From positions 1 to 64,000 of the forward strand of contig JADJCS010000010.1 in NCBI GenBank assembly GCA_016703105.1: DNA of 64,000 nt, given 5' to 3'. Below are positions 63,529 to 64,000 of this stretch, one piece after another. The position numbers and the translations under genes are program-made. The notes beneath the pieces were generated by a model, which saw only the letters and a program-made list of their open reading frames with translations, was not told the origin of the DNA and ran no database searches. Within the stretch, counting starts at the first letter, position 1; each line of letters opens with the position of its first letter. Source of the stretch: Flavobacteriales bacterium. GTDB lineage: Bacteria; Bacteroidota; Bacteroidia; Flavobacteriales_F; PHOS-HE28.

Positions 63529-64000
63529 ACTATCCCACCCGTGCGGGCGCCATTGCGGCGTTGCTCCTCTTGAACGCCTGCGGTTCGGTGCCGATCACCG
63601 GCCGGAACCAGTTGAACCTGCTGCCCGAGAGCGACCTGATGGGCATGTCGCTCACCGAGTACCAGGGCTTCCTGAAGGAGAATCCGCCTTTGCCGGCGGG
63701 CGATCAGCGGGTGGCCATGGTGCGGGGCATCGGGCAACGCCTGGCGAAAGCCTCCGCCGACTACCTGGCCGGGGTGGGCGCATCGAGCCGCATCGACGGG
63801 TTCAATTGGGAGTTCAATGTGGTGAACGATCCCACGGTGAACGCGTGGTGTATGCCGGGAGGCAAAGTGGTGGTCTATACCGGCATTCTGCCCGTCACGC
63901 AGGATGAAGCGGGGCTCGCCGTGGTGATGGGGCATGAGATCGCCCACGCCATTGCCCGCCATGGCAACGAGCGCATGAGCCAGGGCATGCTGGCCCAAGG
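63525..64000 (+). CDS. M48-family metalloprotease, partial at window end
   Basis: First 158 residues only; the gene runs off the window. MNYPTRAGAIAALLLLNAC gives a lipoprotein signal. GSVPITGRNQLNLLPESDL is the usual start of Bacteroidota M48/LoiP/YcaL-like lipoproteins. The zinc motif HEIAHAIARHGNERMSQ is present near the end (about 63931). Periplasmic envelope quality control is the expected role. Overlaps clpS by four bases. Confidence 0.92.
   Translation, partial: MNYPTRAGAIAALLLLNACGSVPITGRNQLNLLPESDLMGMSLTEYQGFLKENPPLPAGDQRVAMVRGIGQRLAKASADYLAGVGASSRIDGFNWEFNVVNDPTVNAWCMPGGKVVVYTGILPVTQDEAGLAVVMGHEIAHAIARHGNERMSQGMLAQ

Noticed and set aside
10..64000. Insertion sequences, CRISPR arrays, prophage, rRNA or tRNA genes
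   Set aside because: None seen: no transposase motifs, no regularly spaced repeats and no recognisable RNA gene. Phage-fibre-like repeats at 37100-37500 belong to a T9SS cargo gene.

Overview
The window looks like a chromosome segment of a GC-rich member of the Bacteroidota, most likely a Flavobacteriales-type lineage; GC looks close to 60% by eye. The evidence is: type IX secretion (T9SS) C-terminal sorting domains on five proteins, a fused CcoNO cbb3 oxidase subunit, a Sec-type (clade II) nosZ cluster, a TPR/PD40/SPOR envelope protein, dodecin and DUF418 proteins, and Bacteroidota-style -7 promoter boxes (TAnnTTTG). I saw no rRNA, tRNA, CRISPR array or insertion sequence.

Layout. 0-9.4 kb (minus strand): a TetR-controlled RND efflux operon, followed by a cupin and a frame-broken multicopper oxidase. 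9.5-12.8 kb: a cation-efflux-like protein, a small membrane protein, dodecin and a DUF418 protein. 13-15.4 kb (minus): truncated hemoglobin, an Rrf2/NsrR-like regulator and a heme-copper-oxidase-like membrane protein. 15.4-22.4 kb (plus): the nitrous oxide reductase cluster (cytochrome c, nosZ, a membrane-NosL fusion, nosD, nosF, nosY, a CopD-like protein). 22.4-29.6 kb: a fasciclin lipoprotein, then ccoS-NO-Q-P-G-H and a TauE-like gene. 29.7-33.9 kb: a universal stress protein, an HMA protein, and an operon of a cysteine-dioxygenase-like cupin, a PAS histidine kinase and a response regulator fused to a Crp/Fnr domain. 34-41 kb: four T9SS cargo genes and small exported proteins. 41-49.8 kb: CoA transferase, formate/nitrite channel, PEP synthase, a truncated P-type ATPase, a second universal stress protein, a site-2 protease and a DUF6629 protein. 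49.9-64 kb: tpiA, prmA, a 1481-residue exported protein of unknown function, plsY, a 2170-residue TPR/PD40/SPOR protein, clpS and the start of an M48 metalloprotease.

How it fits together. The middle of the window is a respiratory and low-oxygen toolkit: N2O reduction, high-affinity O2 reduction, NO/O2 handling and stress proteins. A 12-bp palindrome, TGAC-N4-GTCA, with variants, lies upstream of the multicopper oxidase, dodecin, nos, cco and universal-stress genes and the kinase/Crp-Fnr operon itself. At three promoters its centre is exactly 29.5 bp from a TAnnTTTG-type box. I infer that the REC-Crp/Fnr protein in the window drives this regulon and its own operon.

Caution: about ten genes carry frameshifts, single in-frame stops or internal deletions (multicopper oxidase, RND pump, globin, nosD, S74 protein, FNT channel, ppsA, prmA, P-type ATPase). 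Their essential or conserved nature and the simple one-base repairs suggest that many are consensus errors of a long-read assembly rather than true pseudogenes.
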